In this document: positions 22,873 to 34,817 of the stretch, in pieces
Layout of the letters: the number at the start of each line of letters is the position of its first letter
Numbering within the stretch: position 1 is the first letter of the stretch
Origin: Otatea glauca
Taxonomy: Eukaryota > Streptophyta > Magnoliopsida > Poales > Poaceae
Direction of reading: 5' to 3'
DNA length: 64,000 bases
NCBI GenBank assembly: GCA_036346275.1
Contig: JAYEVK010000410.1
Location: forward strand, 124,001-188,000
The notes under the pieces: generated by a model
The model's database searches: none
What the model saw: only the letters and a program-made list of their open reading frames with translations
What the model was told of the DNA's origin: nothing
Translations under genes and position numbers: made by a program

Positions 22873-23826
22873 ATGGCTGCTATACCAGCAGCGATCTCCG
22901 GTTGCTGCTCTTCCTCCTGCATGTCCCAGCCGGGCCTCCTGCCCTCCACAAGGAGAAGGCACTTCAAGGTCACGGCCATGGCGCCCCAGCAGAAGGTAAT
23001 CAAACCTCTCCAACTCCCTTGATTAGATGTGTCGTTGGCAAGATCCAATTTTGCGTCCTTGTCACTGTTCATCATTCCACTCCGAATCCCAATAGAATTT
23101 GATTGGATTACTCTGATTTGGTTAGTTCAGCATGTCCAGCTCCCCAAGCTATATATGTTTCAATTCATTCGCAATAAACTGGATTATTAATCTTGGCTTC
23201 AGCTGATTTGCTTTGGGCATTTTCCGAGCTTAAATATTGATGCTACAATTGAATTGACTTCATCCATGGCAATCTTGATTCTTGAACAATGAATATCTGA
23301 ATCATTTTGTTTCTTGCCGATTCTTGCCCTGCAACATCTGATTCTTGCCGACTGATTGCGCCAACGGTGGCGGTGAACGCAGGTGAACCGGTACGACGAG
23401 AACTGGTCGAAGCAGTGGTTCGGCGCAGGCATCTTCACGGAGGGGAGCGAGGAGGTGCCGGTGGACGTGTTCAAGAAGCTGGAGAAGCGCAAGGTGCTGA
23501 GCACCGTGGAGAAGGCCGGCCTGCTGTCCAAGGCGGAGGAGCTCGGCGTGACGCTCTCCTCGCTGGAGAATCTCGGCCTACTCTCCAAGGCCGAGGACCT
23601 CGGCCTCCTCAGCCTCGTCGAGAAAGCCGCCGCCGTCTCCCCCTCTGTGCTCGCCTCCGTGTCCCTGCCCCTCCTCGTGTCCGCCATCGCCGCCGTCGTC
23701 GTCGTGCCGGACGACTCCGCGGTGCTCGTCGCCCTCCAGGCCGTCGTCGCGGCGCTGCTCCTGGCCGGCGCCGCCGGGCTGTTCGTCGGCTCCGTCGTCC
23801 TCGCCGGCCTGCAGGAGTCGGATTAG
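22873..23826 (+). CDS. RIQ: RIQ-type chloroplast thylakoid protein (DUF1118)
   Basis: Two exons, 22873-22995 and 23383-23826, with GT-AG intron, encode 188 residues with no frame break. Exon 1 encodes a Ser/Arg-rich N-terminus (MAAIPAAISGCCSSSC onward) that looks like a plastid transit peptide. Exon 2 opens VNRYDENWSKQWFGAGIF and carries FKKLEKRKVLSTVEKAGLLS, repeated SKAEELG/SKAEDLG units, and two C-terminal hydrophobic segments ending GLQESD. This matches the RIQ1/RIQ2 family of grana membrane proteins that influence LHCII organisation and induction of non-photochemical quenching in Arabidopsis. Which of the two it corresponds to is not decided. Start chosen because it is the first ATG of the exon and supplies the transit peptide. 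Confidence 0.9.
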
Positions 23827-25338
23827 CACGTTGACCGATTGACTCCATCGAGGGTACCATCGGCGCGAGTTCGATCGTTCCAGACCGACGTACTCCTACG
23901 AAACTACGTATGCAAATGCGCGCAAATGCTGAAGGAAGTTGCTGCCGTTGTGGATGATTGTGTAATTAGGACGGGGAAGTGATGTTTTGCCCGATGAATT
24001 GGCTGCGCAGCCATGTACATCATTCCAGTATTACTCCGTCGTGGATAATTTTGTTTTACTTCGAAATCACGTACGGAATAAATGACAGTGCTCCAATTGA
24101 TGAGTGCTATTTGTAATTTCTTTTGCCTTCATTCGCAGAATGCATGATGTGTGTGACGCGCTATGTTATGGACTATGGAGTGCTGCTGGTAGCACAAGTA
24201 AAAATGGCAGCAGCTACCTAGCAAAAAGTGATGTCAAAGAATGCAGATTACGCGATCGGGTGGCCGTGGTCGTGAGTTGCACGGTTAACAATATATGCGA
24301 ATTTCACTAGATATGTTGCACACATACTTACACCGGTTCGGCAACTCGAGAAAAATAAATAGAGTATGGTAGTTTAACATTCTGAGAAAAGTTCCGTTGA
24401 TCTTCAATCAACAGCTGCCTAATTAGAGTGCTTGAAGAGAGTACAAAATTACATCAGAGAGGTTTTGGTTTGCTGATGTCTAAACCTGATGCGTAAGGGA
24501 GACATGTGTTCTATCCTGAACTCCTTACTCCATTTTATGCACGCCATTGCAGCTCCACTGGCAGTTTTTTATGAGCGACAATTTGATGCTGCTTAGCCCT
24601 TTTTCGCTCCAAAAGACGCCCTCACGAAGAACTGAGCAAACTCACAGACCGGATGCGCAGACGCTTCAAGAACTCCAGCCTGAAAAGTCCAGCTATACAG
24701 CAAAATCATCCAGTTCTAAGCAAATTTGCAACTTTCCTGCCATGTTCAGAGCAACGACGTGCTTCACTAGTAGAAGCAATGCTGTCGGTGATATAAACAT
24801 AATACACATCTAAGCCATGACAAGTCACCGTGAATTCGTCGTTCCAACTTCTATCAAATCCAGATAAACGAGCATCCTCCACATGCCAACGGTTTGTCAG
24901 CAGATCCGTCTCTAGCTTTCTCTTTTATCCAAAGATCAAATTATATGAAGGCATATTGGGACATATAATATGCCGCGAGAAGGGCTACAAAGAGGTAGAA
25001 CTGATAAACCGGCCTGCAATTACACAATATGTAGGCTAGAACTTCACATAATAAAAAAAGTAAAAACATTCTGAAATATATTAATAGCATAGATGGTGAA
25101 TTAGGTGTTAGCACCTAAATCTATTTTTTTTGTTAAATCTGGAAATTACTAAAACGATGATCAAACTGAAAGTATCAATCTAGAATAAAGGATCTAAGAC
25201 CACAAAAAAAAAACTATATTAAACTTGCAAACTAGAAAGCAACCGTACAAAAACTTGAAGAACAAGAACCAGTAGATCGGAATCCATACTCACATATTTA
25301 TTCCTTAAATTAAGAATGCAGAATACGTACACAGATCC
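23827..25338. other. 3' flank of the RIQ gene and intergenic DNA
   Basis: It probably includes the RIQ 3' UTR (to about 24100, with AATAAA-like words near 24078). The remaining 1.2 kb is AT-rich and carries only short frames without recognisable motifs. Confidence 0.4.
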
Positions 25339-25350
25339 CTATACATGAGA

Positions 25351-25738
25351 GCTCTTTTACAGTGGATTGAAATCAATATAAGCCGTCCATTCATTTGAAT
25401 CTAATGGTTGAGATCAATTTAAATCTAGTTATACTACCACCTGTAGTATTGGTAGTAAAATTGAAAGAGGGGTAAAAGGGTAAAAAATTCCGTCATACTA
25501 TCTGTCATTTATGGTAAAACACGTTCTGTGATCTTGATGAATGACGGATGAATAGATAAGAAGTCTTTGAAGATCAATAGGTATTCGGTGAATCCAAAAC
25601 TGTAAACGAATTAGGAAAAATCTAAAATACCCCTGATAAATGCATAGAAAAATCTAAAATACCCTTAAGAATGGATGGTTAGATTTGATTTCCACTACCA
25701 CTACTTACTACCTATGTAATCCACTGTAAAATTTCTCT
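25351..25738. mobile_element. Mutator-type MITE
   Basis: The ends GCTCTTTTACAGTGGATT and (inverted) AGAGAAATTTTACAGTGGATT form a terminal inverted repeat. Flanks TACATGAGA (25342-25350) and TACATGAAA (25739-25747) are a 9-bp target duplication with one mismatch, the size made by Mutator-like transposases. The 388-bp interior is non-coding. Confidence 0.8.
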
Positions 25739-25747
25739 TACATGAAA

Positions 25748-26778
25748 GCACAATCCTCAAATAATCTCTTAATATTTTTTTTCAAATTTTCTTCCTTTTT
25801 TTCTATTCTCTTCTTTTCTTCTCTCTTTCTTCCTGTTTCCTTGCTTGCACAGTGCTGTCGCTGTCGCTTGTAGCTTCCTGTAGCACTGCACGTCGCTTGC
25901 ACAGTGCTCAACACTGCATCTCCTGTTATGTCGTTTATATGGCTACGTTGAAAAACACTCAACATTGTACTTTGGTCTTCCACAAAATAAATTATTCAAT
26001 CATAAATATTATTATCAAATTAGTCATCACACAGAAATATCACAAATACAATTAACACATGGTTAATTTCCTCGCGCAAAGAGAGAGGTCACGTCTCACG
26101 AGTTTGAGCCGAACTCTCTTAATTTCCTGTGCTTGCGTGCGTGCGCCTGAGATGTGGTATGAGATGGAGCGAGTTTGAAGAGAGATAGTATCCTCGTAAT
26201 CATTTGTATTTCGAAAACTATTTAGATAAATACGCAAGGTTTAATGAAGTTCAATTTGCACATCAGTCCGCCGACTCCTGAAGCCTGAAGGTGCAAACTA
26301 GCTCACAAACAGGCATGCAAGCACCCTGATTTGGTACAATTTCCATGCCTGTTGATGAAACCACCCAAATAAATATTCCAGCGCCATTGTAAATTGCAGA
26401 ATATTGTGTAATCATGTGTGTTCCATACAATCCCCACACCTTTTATTTATAGTGTTAATCTCAACCGTATTACAATCAAATTCCATCTTTAATTTATCTC
26501 TAACTTTGAATCCTACACTTCCAATCACACATAACTTGGACTCTGTCTTCAACACATACTATATACATTAAAGGAAGCAAATCGATGATTCACAAGACAA
26601 CAACAATCAATAACAACTCACTAGTAATTAAAGTGAAGAATTTGCTCTGCTGCCCGGTCAGTTTTTGTGCAGGAACCTTGTACAAGATAACAAACGTACT
26701 ATACTACTGTATGTGTACGCTAGCTAGCTGTAAATTTTTTTAGATAATGGAAGATTTTATCTTCCGGTTTCTCCATCG
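25748..26778. other. Intergenic DNA 3' of the DUF6490-like gene
   Basis: Pyrimidine-rich near 25770-25850, with CAGTGCTGTCGCTGTCGCTTG-like words repeated at 25848-25910, then AT-rich. At 26735-26778 a short hairpin (GATAATGGAAGATTTTATCTTCCGG) resembles 34668-34705, a small dispersed repeat. No gene. Confidence 0.4.
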
Positions 26779-27270
26779 TTAGACGGACGCAGAGCAGTTA
26801 TTTGCCGTCACCGACCTGTGCAGCGTCTCGTCAACATGGCGGCCAGCAGTACGCACGAGAGTGTGACAGTCATGGTCATCGTGTCCTTGCCTGAGAACGA
26901 AGAGGCCGTAGAACCCGCCGGCCACCGTGGCTACGGCCATGCTCCAGACCAGGATGGCCACCGGCGTCGGCATGAGCGCGGCGACGCGGTGCGAGAACAT
27001 GGCGGTGAGCGCCGCGGACAGCGCCCACGCCGCCGCCTTGAGCCGCCCGAGCCTTCCGGGGTCGTCGCCGGCCCGTTCGATCAGCCGGACCGTCGCGAGG
27101 AGCGCGGCCAGGTCGAGGGACGACGCGGCGACGAACAGAGCCGACCGGACGTCCCCGCGGGCGCAGGCGCCGTACGCCGCGACGCATGAGTTGAGCGCGA
27201 GCAGCGCGAAGGCCAAGACGGTGAGCGCGCTGGATGACGAGACGGTGCATGCCTGCCGCGTCACAGCCAT
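26779..27270 (-). CDS. Grass-type multi-pass membrane protein (DUF6490-like)
   Basis: A single open frame of 163 residues from the chosen start. Four hydrophobic segments are visible: SALTVLAFALLALNSCVA, ALFVAASSLDLAALLATV, AAWALSAALTAMFSHRVAAL and PVAILVWSMAVATVAGGFYG. The MFSHRVAALMP and PVAILVW blocks resemble a grass-rich uncharacterised family (DUF6490 as I recall it). The frame is open up to an ATG at 27330, but that lies only 12 bp from a TATA box, so transcription would begin downstream of it; the ATG at 27270 is the better start. No biochemical role is known to me. Confidence 0.7.
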   Translation of the reverse strand: MAVTRQACTVSSSSALTVLAFALLALNSCVAAYGACARGDVRSALFVAASSLDLAALLATVRLIERAGDDPGRLGRLKAAAWALSAALTAMFSHRVAALMPTPVAILVWSMAVATVAGGFYGLFVLRQGHDDHDCHTLVRTAGRHVDETLHRSVTANNCSASV

Positions 27271-27341
27271 GACGGCCAATCGACACGCTTTCCGAGGAGG
27301 CCAAGCGAACATAAAATTCTCAAACGACATGGCCTGCGGTG

Positions 27342-27349
27342 TTTATATA
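27342..27349 (-). promoter_or_regulatory. TATA box of the DUF6490-like gene
   Basis: TATATAAA on the minus strand. A transcription start about 30 bp downstream (near 27318) would exclude the upstream ATG at 27330 and support the start at 27270. Confidence 0.6.
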
Positions 27350-28410
27350 AGCGAGCGGCATGGCGCGCGTGCCAGAGTGGAATTCTGAGAATGACGGAGA
27401 CGTGTAAGCATTGCATGCATGAAATTCACTGAAAAATCACTTCAACGTGTAAGCAAGGAAAAATTGGTGCAAGCAATTCACTTATACTTTAACACTCCAC
27501 CTAATCTCTCTTGGTTCTGATACCATATTGAGTTACATGCACTAGTCAATTAATTCAAAAGTTTAAACTAATGAAGATAGATAGATAATTTACTTGTACT
27601 TCAATAGTCACCATGTTTGCATTAAGTTCAGCAGGCTTGTCGGCTGAGGTACGACCTAGTATCGGCGTTTCAAAAAGAAAAAAAAAGGAAGAAGAAAACG
27701 TGATGTAGACACGTGGCAGCTTGTACATAACAAAACTGTAGTAACTAAACTTGGTTATCAGAGGCAAAGCAGTCAGCATCTCGCGCATAAACGGAGATAC
27801 GTACTACGTCTTTGCATTCACGAGAGCTCGACATTTACATTTCTACCTGCTTAATTAATTACGGAACACACAATGATTAGCGTGGAAAAGACCAGGCAAT
27901 TTCACAGAATTCACGGAGTCTTTGGTCAACAATTAATACAGTCGTACTTAGGAAATGCAAATGAACTTCCAGGAATCTTGCTTGGGCATCAAACCACGAC
28001 TTCTTCAGGAAATTTCCTCATCGACCCTTCAGTCTATTTTCTTCGACACACACGTTACGCAATGCATCTATATACCTAAATACTGACGACCCAGGAACTA
28101 CAAATAACAGATTTGATCGGAGCATTGCAACCAAACTAGCATGGTCAATTTCCAACCATGGAAAGTGTAAGTTGCAACAACGATTTTTTTTCCAACAAAC
28201 AAAATTGGAATAACAATGTACTGATAACATTTGAGCAACCACCTTTGGTTGTATCAAACACGCACAAGCATCACATCGATGAAGGGTGATAAGCCCTAAC
28301 TCTCAACCTGGAGATCCCACCATGAACAGCCGTCACATAACTCAAACCAAACAGACTATTCATCAGTAGATTGCATTAGTGGCCGGTAAAATCTAATCTT
28401 ACATCCTGAA
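27350..28410. other. Intergenic DNA between the DUF6490-like gene and GPCAT
   Basis: AT-rich. The right part probably includes the GPCAT 3' UTR. No reading frame or repeat family was recognised. Confidence 0.4.
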
Positions 28411-31400
28411 TCAGTTTTCTCGCTGACTTTGCTGCTCGGTTGTGTGCTGGTGGTTACCTGGTAGATTGTCCCCGTGTTGGGACGAGTTCGCTTGTTCAAG
28501 GGGCTTCATCTGAAGTTTCTTCTTTTCCTTTTGTACAACTTGCCTAGGCATCACCTCTAGGATGAAACTTCCACCATTCCATGTGGCTGCACACACCTTG
28601 AGTATCTGGAAGATCACGTGCATCCGGTAGGAGAGGAATACGGGGACAGTCAGAGCCATTGTTGCCACTGTGAACAGTGCCTGAAGCAGTATGTACATCA
28701 GTGGCCGGTTCCTGTCACCAAGCAATCCGCTCAGCCTCCACCAGATGTTGTTTGCTTTCTGTGCTTTCTTTGACAATTCCCTGCAAACATTTGATGAAGG
28801 TTTCTGTTGTTACCAAGGATATTACTGGGTTGCTTCAAGGTTTCTGTTGTTACCAGGATATTTGAAAATATCAACAGTTACTGTATGAACTTATTCAACT
28901 AGAACACAGGAAAATATGGTATAACGAAAGAGGAAGCTCGAAATGAACATAACCACAAACTTAAGGAAAAGGCAGAAGATGGGAAGAACTTGGACTCCAA
29001 ACTGGAAACTAGATAACTGTACACATGTAACTACAATGTTGTACAGAGATGCAACTTCACCCGTGATCAAGCAGCTTTATTGGGTGTAAACATTATGCCA
29101 CTCACAGGTGCATAAGTATCCATATAACCCACCAACACGATTCCGCCTTAACTCTCTCTATTTCATAAAACCCGCCATTTTAGGTCTATTTGAATTCATT
29201 TCTCAAAGTCAACACCAATAGGGTATGCAATGATATGAGTGTATATCAAGCAAAATCTAGTCCACGCTCCGTAGGTATACATTATACCATCTAAGAAATA
29301 CAAAGATGTACCTGTATGATGTCATGACTTCAGGGTCCCTTAACAGTCTCTGTCGGCGCAGCACATTAACTAGGAGAAAATACATAAGTTGCCACAAAGT
29401 GTAAGCAGCTAGAGGAACAACAAACAGCCATGTCCACAGATATGATTTGTCCTCCACATATGGCCATGTGACTCTGGCTGCTCTTCCTTCTGGATGCATG
29501 GCAGCAAATGTTTGTGGGTTCCACCACCGGATAGTGAACAGAACAATTCCTGTAAAAGCATTGTATCAGTCATGTAAACTGAATATATTTACTAAGAGGA
29601 TGTGCTGGATGAATAACACAATTACATAACCCTAGCTTATTCAGCACTCAGGCCTGTCTCAAATTGAGCAGGCCTCAACCATATTTCACACCGAACTTCA
29701 GACCAACTGAAGGTTCTATTGCGTGTTTTTAGTCAAATTCCTGAATTGAATGTTGACCATTTCAATGTTTGCGTCGTTCAAGATTTTGGCATCAATATTT
29801 CACTTGTTGACATGAAATTTTCAGTGATACGGAAAAAAGCATTGTTACCCTAGGCAGCCGCCTAGCTCGCCTAGGCGGCGCCTAGGCGCTAAGCTCCACC
29901 CTCCCGCCCAGCCACCTAGCCCGCCTAATCGGCGATTAGGCGCTAGGCGCCGGTCTGCCGCAAGACTAACACCTAATGCCTTAGTGAAAACTGTTAAAAA
30001 AGAGGCTGAGCTATAATACAGAGGATGCACAAGTTTAAGACTCTGTTTGGATGAGGAATATTTCTATGGGGAGTTTTGGGATTTAGTGAATCATACACCC
30101 AAAAGGAATCGTGAGCTAGCACATCGGCATCGCATGCCAATTAACAAAGCAAAGAAGAAATAACAAAGATGTCATTGTAACGAATCCATGATCCATAGAT
30201 TACTTGCGCGCATTGGTCAAATAGACTGAAATGATTAAATAGCTTCACTAGACTAAAATGAAGCTTAATTTACAAAAGTAAAGTTTCCTATACATTGCAT
30301 TGGGCTGTTCATGTGTGAGATCACTTACCAGGTAAAAGGTGTATCAGGACACTAACAAGTTTATCAAATGAGCTAAAAACCAAGCTGCAACGCCACACAA
30401 TTAATGCCCAAGCAAGTGGACCCTGGAAGGATTTAATGCAAAAACAAATTATTACACACATATTATGGGTATGAACTAAAACCCAACAAGAAATAAAGAA
30501 AACTTTTCATACCTCTGCAAATGAAAAGCAAACCATGAAAAGCTTTTCATCCTTTGGATAAAAGAGAATCATGACAAGGAGAAAAGTGTTGGCATAGTAG
30601 CAGAAGTCCTGCAGAAAGACATTCATGATTGTAACACTGTGGCTTTACCATTATTAATGACTGGCACACAAGCAAATGATCGAGAAATTTAATGCATTCC
30701 ATCAAAAGATCATGAAACTAATGTCTAATGGACTTAAAAACAGTAAAAAAAAAGGAACATTCAGGCTGCAGAATGCAGAAGACAGACAACTGATAAAAGA
30801 CACTTCCTAATACATTCAAAATTTCCTGAGTACAACATACCATTAGCATCTATTGGCTTCTCTATTATATTTCATAACACAAGGATAGACAAACCAAATA
30901 CATGACAATAGAATCGTAGACCCCTTTTGTAATAAGTCAGCATCGTCTACTCATCCTACTATAACAAATACAAATACTAACACTAGCCACTTAATAGCAT
31001 TCTACTATAACAAATACTAACGTTAGCCACTAACATTCTTCTGTTTCATCAAACCTCCCTATTGTAAGAATAGGAAGAACATTTAAGATAACAAAGATAC
31101 TTTAATTGTTCTGCATAGCGCCCAAACCAGCACATTCAGGATGAACTAAATAAATTTCTTTGGAAGCATGTTTCTAGTATTTCTCCCATTTCCAGGACAT
31201 TAACTTGTCAGACAGAATTGGACTCACCAGGAGGTAGTAATGCCATTTCTTGTAGCGGTAGTAGATCCACCTGAGCGGAACGAATATGACATAGAATAGG
31301 CAATAAACATACGGCACATCCTGTGGTCCTGCGGAAAAAATCGGACCTTTACAAGAGGAACCAACCAGAACCTTGTGATGTAACACACAACAGGATAGAT

Positions 31401-32115
31401 CGATGCAGCAGCAGCTTACTGGCACCCAAGAGGTAGCAAAATGTCCCAAATCCAAGAACACCCAGCAAGTGTGTGAGCTGCACATTAAAAGGCAGTACCA
31501 CCATGTTAGAGTATTCCCCACATCCAATTATCATCACAACCTTCACAGTACATACTTCAAGTGCAGGACAATAAATGAACATATTGTGAACTACAGTATC
31601 TCATCCGGCCACTATGCGCCCCCGCCCCCCAAAAAACAGTAACACCACCACCCCATACACCATCTTACACTCGTTGAAGCATATCATGACACAATGGCCA
31701 CCGAAATTAACCACGACATGAACAGATTACGCATACAAAGCACCAATAATCACCTAAATTTCAAAAGGACAGGGCAAGATTTGCGCAAGAGGCCGCCTAA
31801 TTAGCACAATACCAATAAAACTAAATTAATCAAGGGAAAGAACAAGGAAATAACGACCTTAAAGATGAAGCGCTCGTGCTCCTCGGCCTTGGTGGCGATC
31901 TTGACGGCCTGCTTCGACAGAATCTCCTTCGCCTGGTCCCTCTGCGCATCAAGAACACCCCCAGATAAATCAGAACGAAAAAAATCGTGGGAGAAAAAGA
32001 AACCAAACACCAACACGATAGGGCTGCGGCGGCGACCCACCCTCCGCCGGACGTCCGCGGCCCCGTTGGCGATCGCCGCCGGCGCCGACGCCTCGTCCTC
32101 CACCGCCGACGCCAT
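28411..32115 (-). CDS. GPCAT1: Glycerophosphocholine acyltransferase (DUF2838 family)
   Basis: Acylates glycerophosphocholine with acyl-CoA to give lysophosphatidylcholine, part of phosphatidylcholine deacylation-reacylation in the ER. Eight coding exons (minus strand order): 32041-32115, 31858-31941, 31420-31477, 31228-31328, 30513-30608, 30329-30422, 29312-29549, 28411-28780; all introns are GT-AG and all phases join, giving 371 residues without a break. Family blocks are clear: HLLGVLGFGTFCYLLGA, DVPYVYCLFYVIFVPLRW, DFCYYANTF, GPLAWALIVWRCSLVFSS, RWWNPQTFAAMHPEG, WPYVEDKSY, LRRQRLLRDPEVMTSYR, NIWWRLSGLLGDRNR and NGGSFILEVMPRQVV. Several are membrane helices. The Gln/Ser-rich C-terminus is variable in the family. 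Intron 6 holds a CCTAGGCG-rich repeat. Length and motifs agree with plant homologues; this is an apparently functional gene. Confidence 0.93.
28790..28862. repeat. Short tandem duplication in the last GPCAT intron
   Basis: AAGGTTTCTGTTGTTACCA followed by a GGATATT word occurs twice about 45 bp apart. It lies close to the acceptor side of the intron and does not touch the splice site at 28781-28782. Confidence 0.6.
29850..29985. repeat. CCTAGGCG-rich palindromic element in GPCAT intron 6
   Basis: A 130-bp GC-rich island in an AT-rich intron with repeated GCCTAGGCG, CCGCCTAG and GATTAGGCGCTAGGCG words in both orientations. It is likely a small plant repeat rather than a gene. Confidence 0.55.
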
Positions 32116-32310
32116 TCCAAAGAACCTTCGAGACGCGACCAGTTCTCCTCGCGAAGACGACGACGTAAGACGAAAGCTTCTCCAATAGGTATACGGTATA
32201 CCTTTCTTTTCCTTGTCTATTTTATTTCCCTTTCCTTCTTTAATTATTTGTGCCCTCTCTTCTCTTTTAAAACTTAAAGCCACTTTTAGTTTTTGAAAAG
32301 ACATAATAAA

Positions 32311-33728
32311 TCTCTACTACTTCTAATTAGGAGTTGGTGGCAGTGGTCCGTTCTCCTCTAGAATATCTAATTTGTTGGATCTGACATGAACGGTTGAGAT
32401 AGAAGAGGATTTAATCATATATTAGATGGATTTGATTTTATCATATCTTTTTTAATAGAAATATTATTTTAGCATATCTCTATTAACATGTTCTTATTGT
32501 GGAAGGATGTTATTCATATATCTTATAAATGGAAATATTTTCTCATCATTTCCTGCATGGATAGAAGGATATGCTCACTATATCCCTAATACGGGAATTC
32601 TATCTCATCATATCTGGAAATGCATAGATTAAAAGGAAAGAATCACGCAACCAAATTACGTGCCAATCACGAAGATGTCGGGAGACCTGGCTTCTATCTG
32701 CATGCGTACGCTGCATTCTGCTTTCATCTACTCCTATTAGAGAGCACCCACTCTCATCTCCAGGAGGACAGTAGGTCGGTAGTGGAGACACAAGGAAGAG
32801 AAGAGAAGAGAAAAGCTGCGTGCAAGAAGCAAGAAGATTTTCTGCAAGAGGAAGGCAATAACTTTCTCTTCCTTCAATGATAAGGATTGATATCTCTATA
32901 TCTCTACTACTTCTAATTATGAGTTGGTGACAGTGGTCCGTTTTCCTCTAAAATATCTAATTCGTTGGATCTAACATGAACGGTTGAGATAGAAGAGGAT
33001 TTAATCATATCTTAGATGGAATGATTTTATCATATCTTTTTTAATAGAAATATTATTTTAGCATATCTCTATCCACATGTTCTTATTATGGAAGGATGTT
33101 ATTCATATATCTTATAAATGGAAAGATTTTCTCGTCATGTCCTGTATGGATAGAAGGATATGCTCACCATATCCCTAATACAGGAATTCTATTTCATCAT
33201 ATCTGGAAATGCATAGATTAAAAGGAAAGAATCACGCAACCAAATCACGTGCCAATCACGAAGATGTCGGGGAGACCTGGCTTCCATTCGCATCGTCTGT
33301 TGCGTGATTCTCGCTTTCATCTACTCCTATTAGAGGGCACCCACTCTCATCTCCAGGAGGACAGGCCGGTCGGTAGTGGAGACACACGAAAGAAGAGAAG
33401 AGAAGAGAAAAGGTGCGTGCAAGAAGCAAGAAGATTTTCTGCAAGAGGAAGGCAATAACTTTCTCTTCCTTCAATGATAAGGATTGATATATCTATATAC
33501 TAATTCTAATTAAGAGTTGGTGACGATCGTTCGTTCTCCTTGAGAGTACTAGATTCGTTGGATCTAACATAAACGGTTGAGATAAAAGAGAATTTAACCC
33601 GACGGTCAAATCTCTTCAGAGGAACAAATTTTTTCTACTATTGAAACATAACTAAAGTTAGTGTTCTTTGCAAATAAATTTTTTGTCGTAAATTGAGTTT
33701 TCGTTGCAACGCACGGGCACATGACTAG
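32311..33728 (+). mobile_element. Tandem Helitron-like array (two full units plus a partial)
   Basis: Three head-to-tail starts of the form TCTNTANTAC...TTCTAATTA-GAGTTGGTG occur at 32311, 32901 and 33492, exactly 590-591 bp apart. Units 1 and 2 are nearly identical throughout; unit 3 keeps only the first ~110 bp before a different tail. The array ends GTTGCAACGCACGGGCAC...CTAG at 33728, followed by T. A TC start after A, a GC-rich 3' hairpin and a CTAG|T end are Helitron hallmarks. Units 1 and 2 contain the same inner sequence (GAAGATGTCGG...CAAGAAGCAAGAAG), which may be captured DNA. No helicase is encoded. Confidence 0.65.
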
Positions 33729-34812
33729 TATCAAGTCAGTTTTTAAGTAGCTTTTGACATAAGTTACAAGTCATATATATATAGCTAGAAAAAGCTAAAA
33801 ACTGAAAGCTATACGGGACTGAAAGCTAGACATGATCTATTTTTACAGTTTATTATTGAGAAAAATTAGTTATTTATTTTATAAAAAGCTATAACTTTTT
33901 TTCAACTTAGAAAGAAAAAAAATAGATTTCCAAAAAAGCCCTCCTCACTCGCCGCTTACACGTCACCTTCTGGTGTTTTCCGTAGTTGGAAATTAGTCTA
34001 TTTTTATAATTACATTCGGAATGGTATCAAATTTGAAAAAAATTACACACGAGACTAAAAAAATGATGATTTCTTGTGTTTGCATCATATTATGTGGCTA
34101 GAGAGCCACAGTTTGAAGCTTCACTTATTTGATCTCTATCCATATTTTATTTCATCCTTAGTCTTTGTTCAAGTTAACATTATAAATCTTGTCTTTCACT
34201 CGATCACGAAAGAAACGGTAGATGATACGTCTGCTATGGCACGAGATCATTGCATATCTACGTAATGTAGTATGAGGTACGGTAGATATCCGTCGCTGCA
34301 TTCTACGGTTAGAAAAAGGGAGATTTACGATTTCGATTGCGCTTTGGTGTGTACTCGGGAGGATGCGACCGGCAGCGAACACGCGGGCTCTGTGCATCGG
34401 TTGATCTTTTTGCCTTTTTTTCAGACCGGCGGATGAGCGCTTTAGTGCTTTACGTGTTGGCACTGATTTGGGTCGCCGGCAAGTGTGGTTTCTGGAGCTT
34501 TTATGGAGCATGGCGACAGCAACAGGATTTGGTGTTGCGACGACAAATCTGTTAGACATGGAAGCTTGACGCTAGGATGCAAATATGTATCTACGTATGG
34601 AACTGTAAGGACAATCCATGAGAATAGAACGAAAGCGAAATTATATCCATGTTGTTGACAGTTTTTTAAGATAATAGAAGATTATATCTTTTGGTTTCTA
34701 TATTGTGAGATGCACATAACTAAATGTGATTAGTAGTTAGGCATCTGTTGTGAGCCACGCGATCATTGCCAACTTGTGTATCTACCGTATTTGGCACTAT
34801 AGATGCGCTTTC
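33729..34812. other. Intergenic DNA, AT-rich
   Basis: AGCTAGAAAAAGCT-type words near 33780-33900 may be a decayed MITE. The GC-richer 34330-34560 has small frames on both strands without recognised motifs. 34668-34705 repeats the hairpin found at 26735-26778. Confidence 0.4.
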
Positions 34813-34817
34813 CCGGC

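Noticed and set aside
23578..23860. Minus-strand frames opposite the RIQ gene
   Set aside because: They are Gly/Asp- or Arg-rich shadows of the GC-rich RIQ exon 2.
26818..27388. Plus-strand and alternative minus-strand frames over the DUF6490-like gene
   Set aside because: These are low-complexity Arg/Gly/His shadows of a GC-rich coding exon; only the minus frame with four hydrophobic segments is credible.
32620..33474. Small ORFs repeated in the tandem Helitron-like units
   Set aside because: They recur only because the units are duplicated, and they differ by frameshifts between units 1 and 2.
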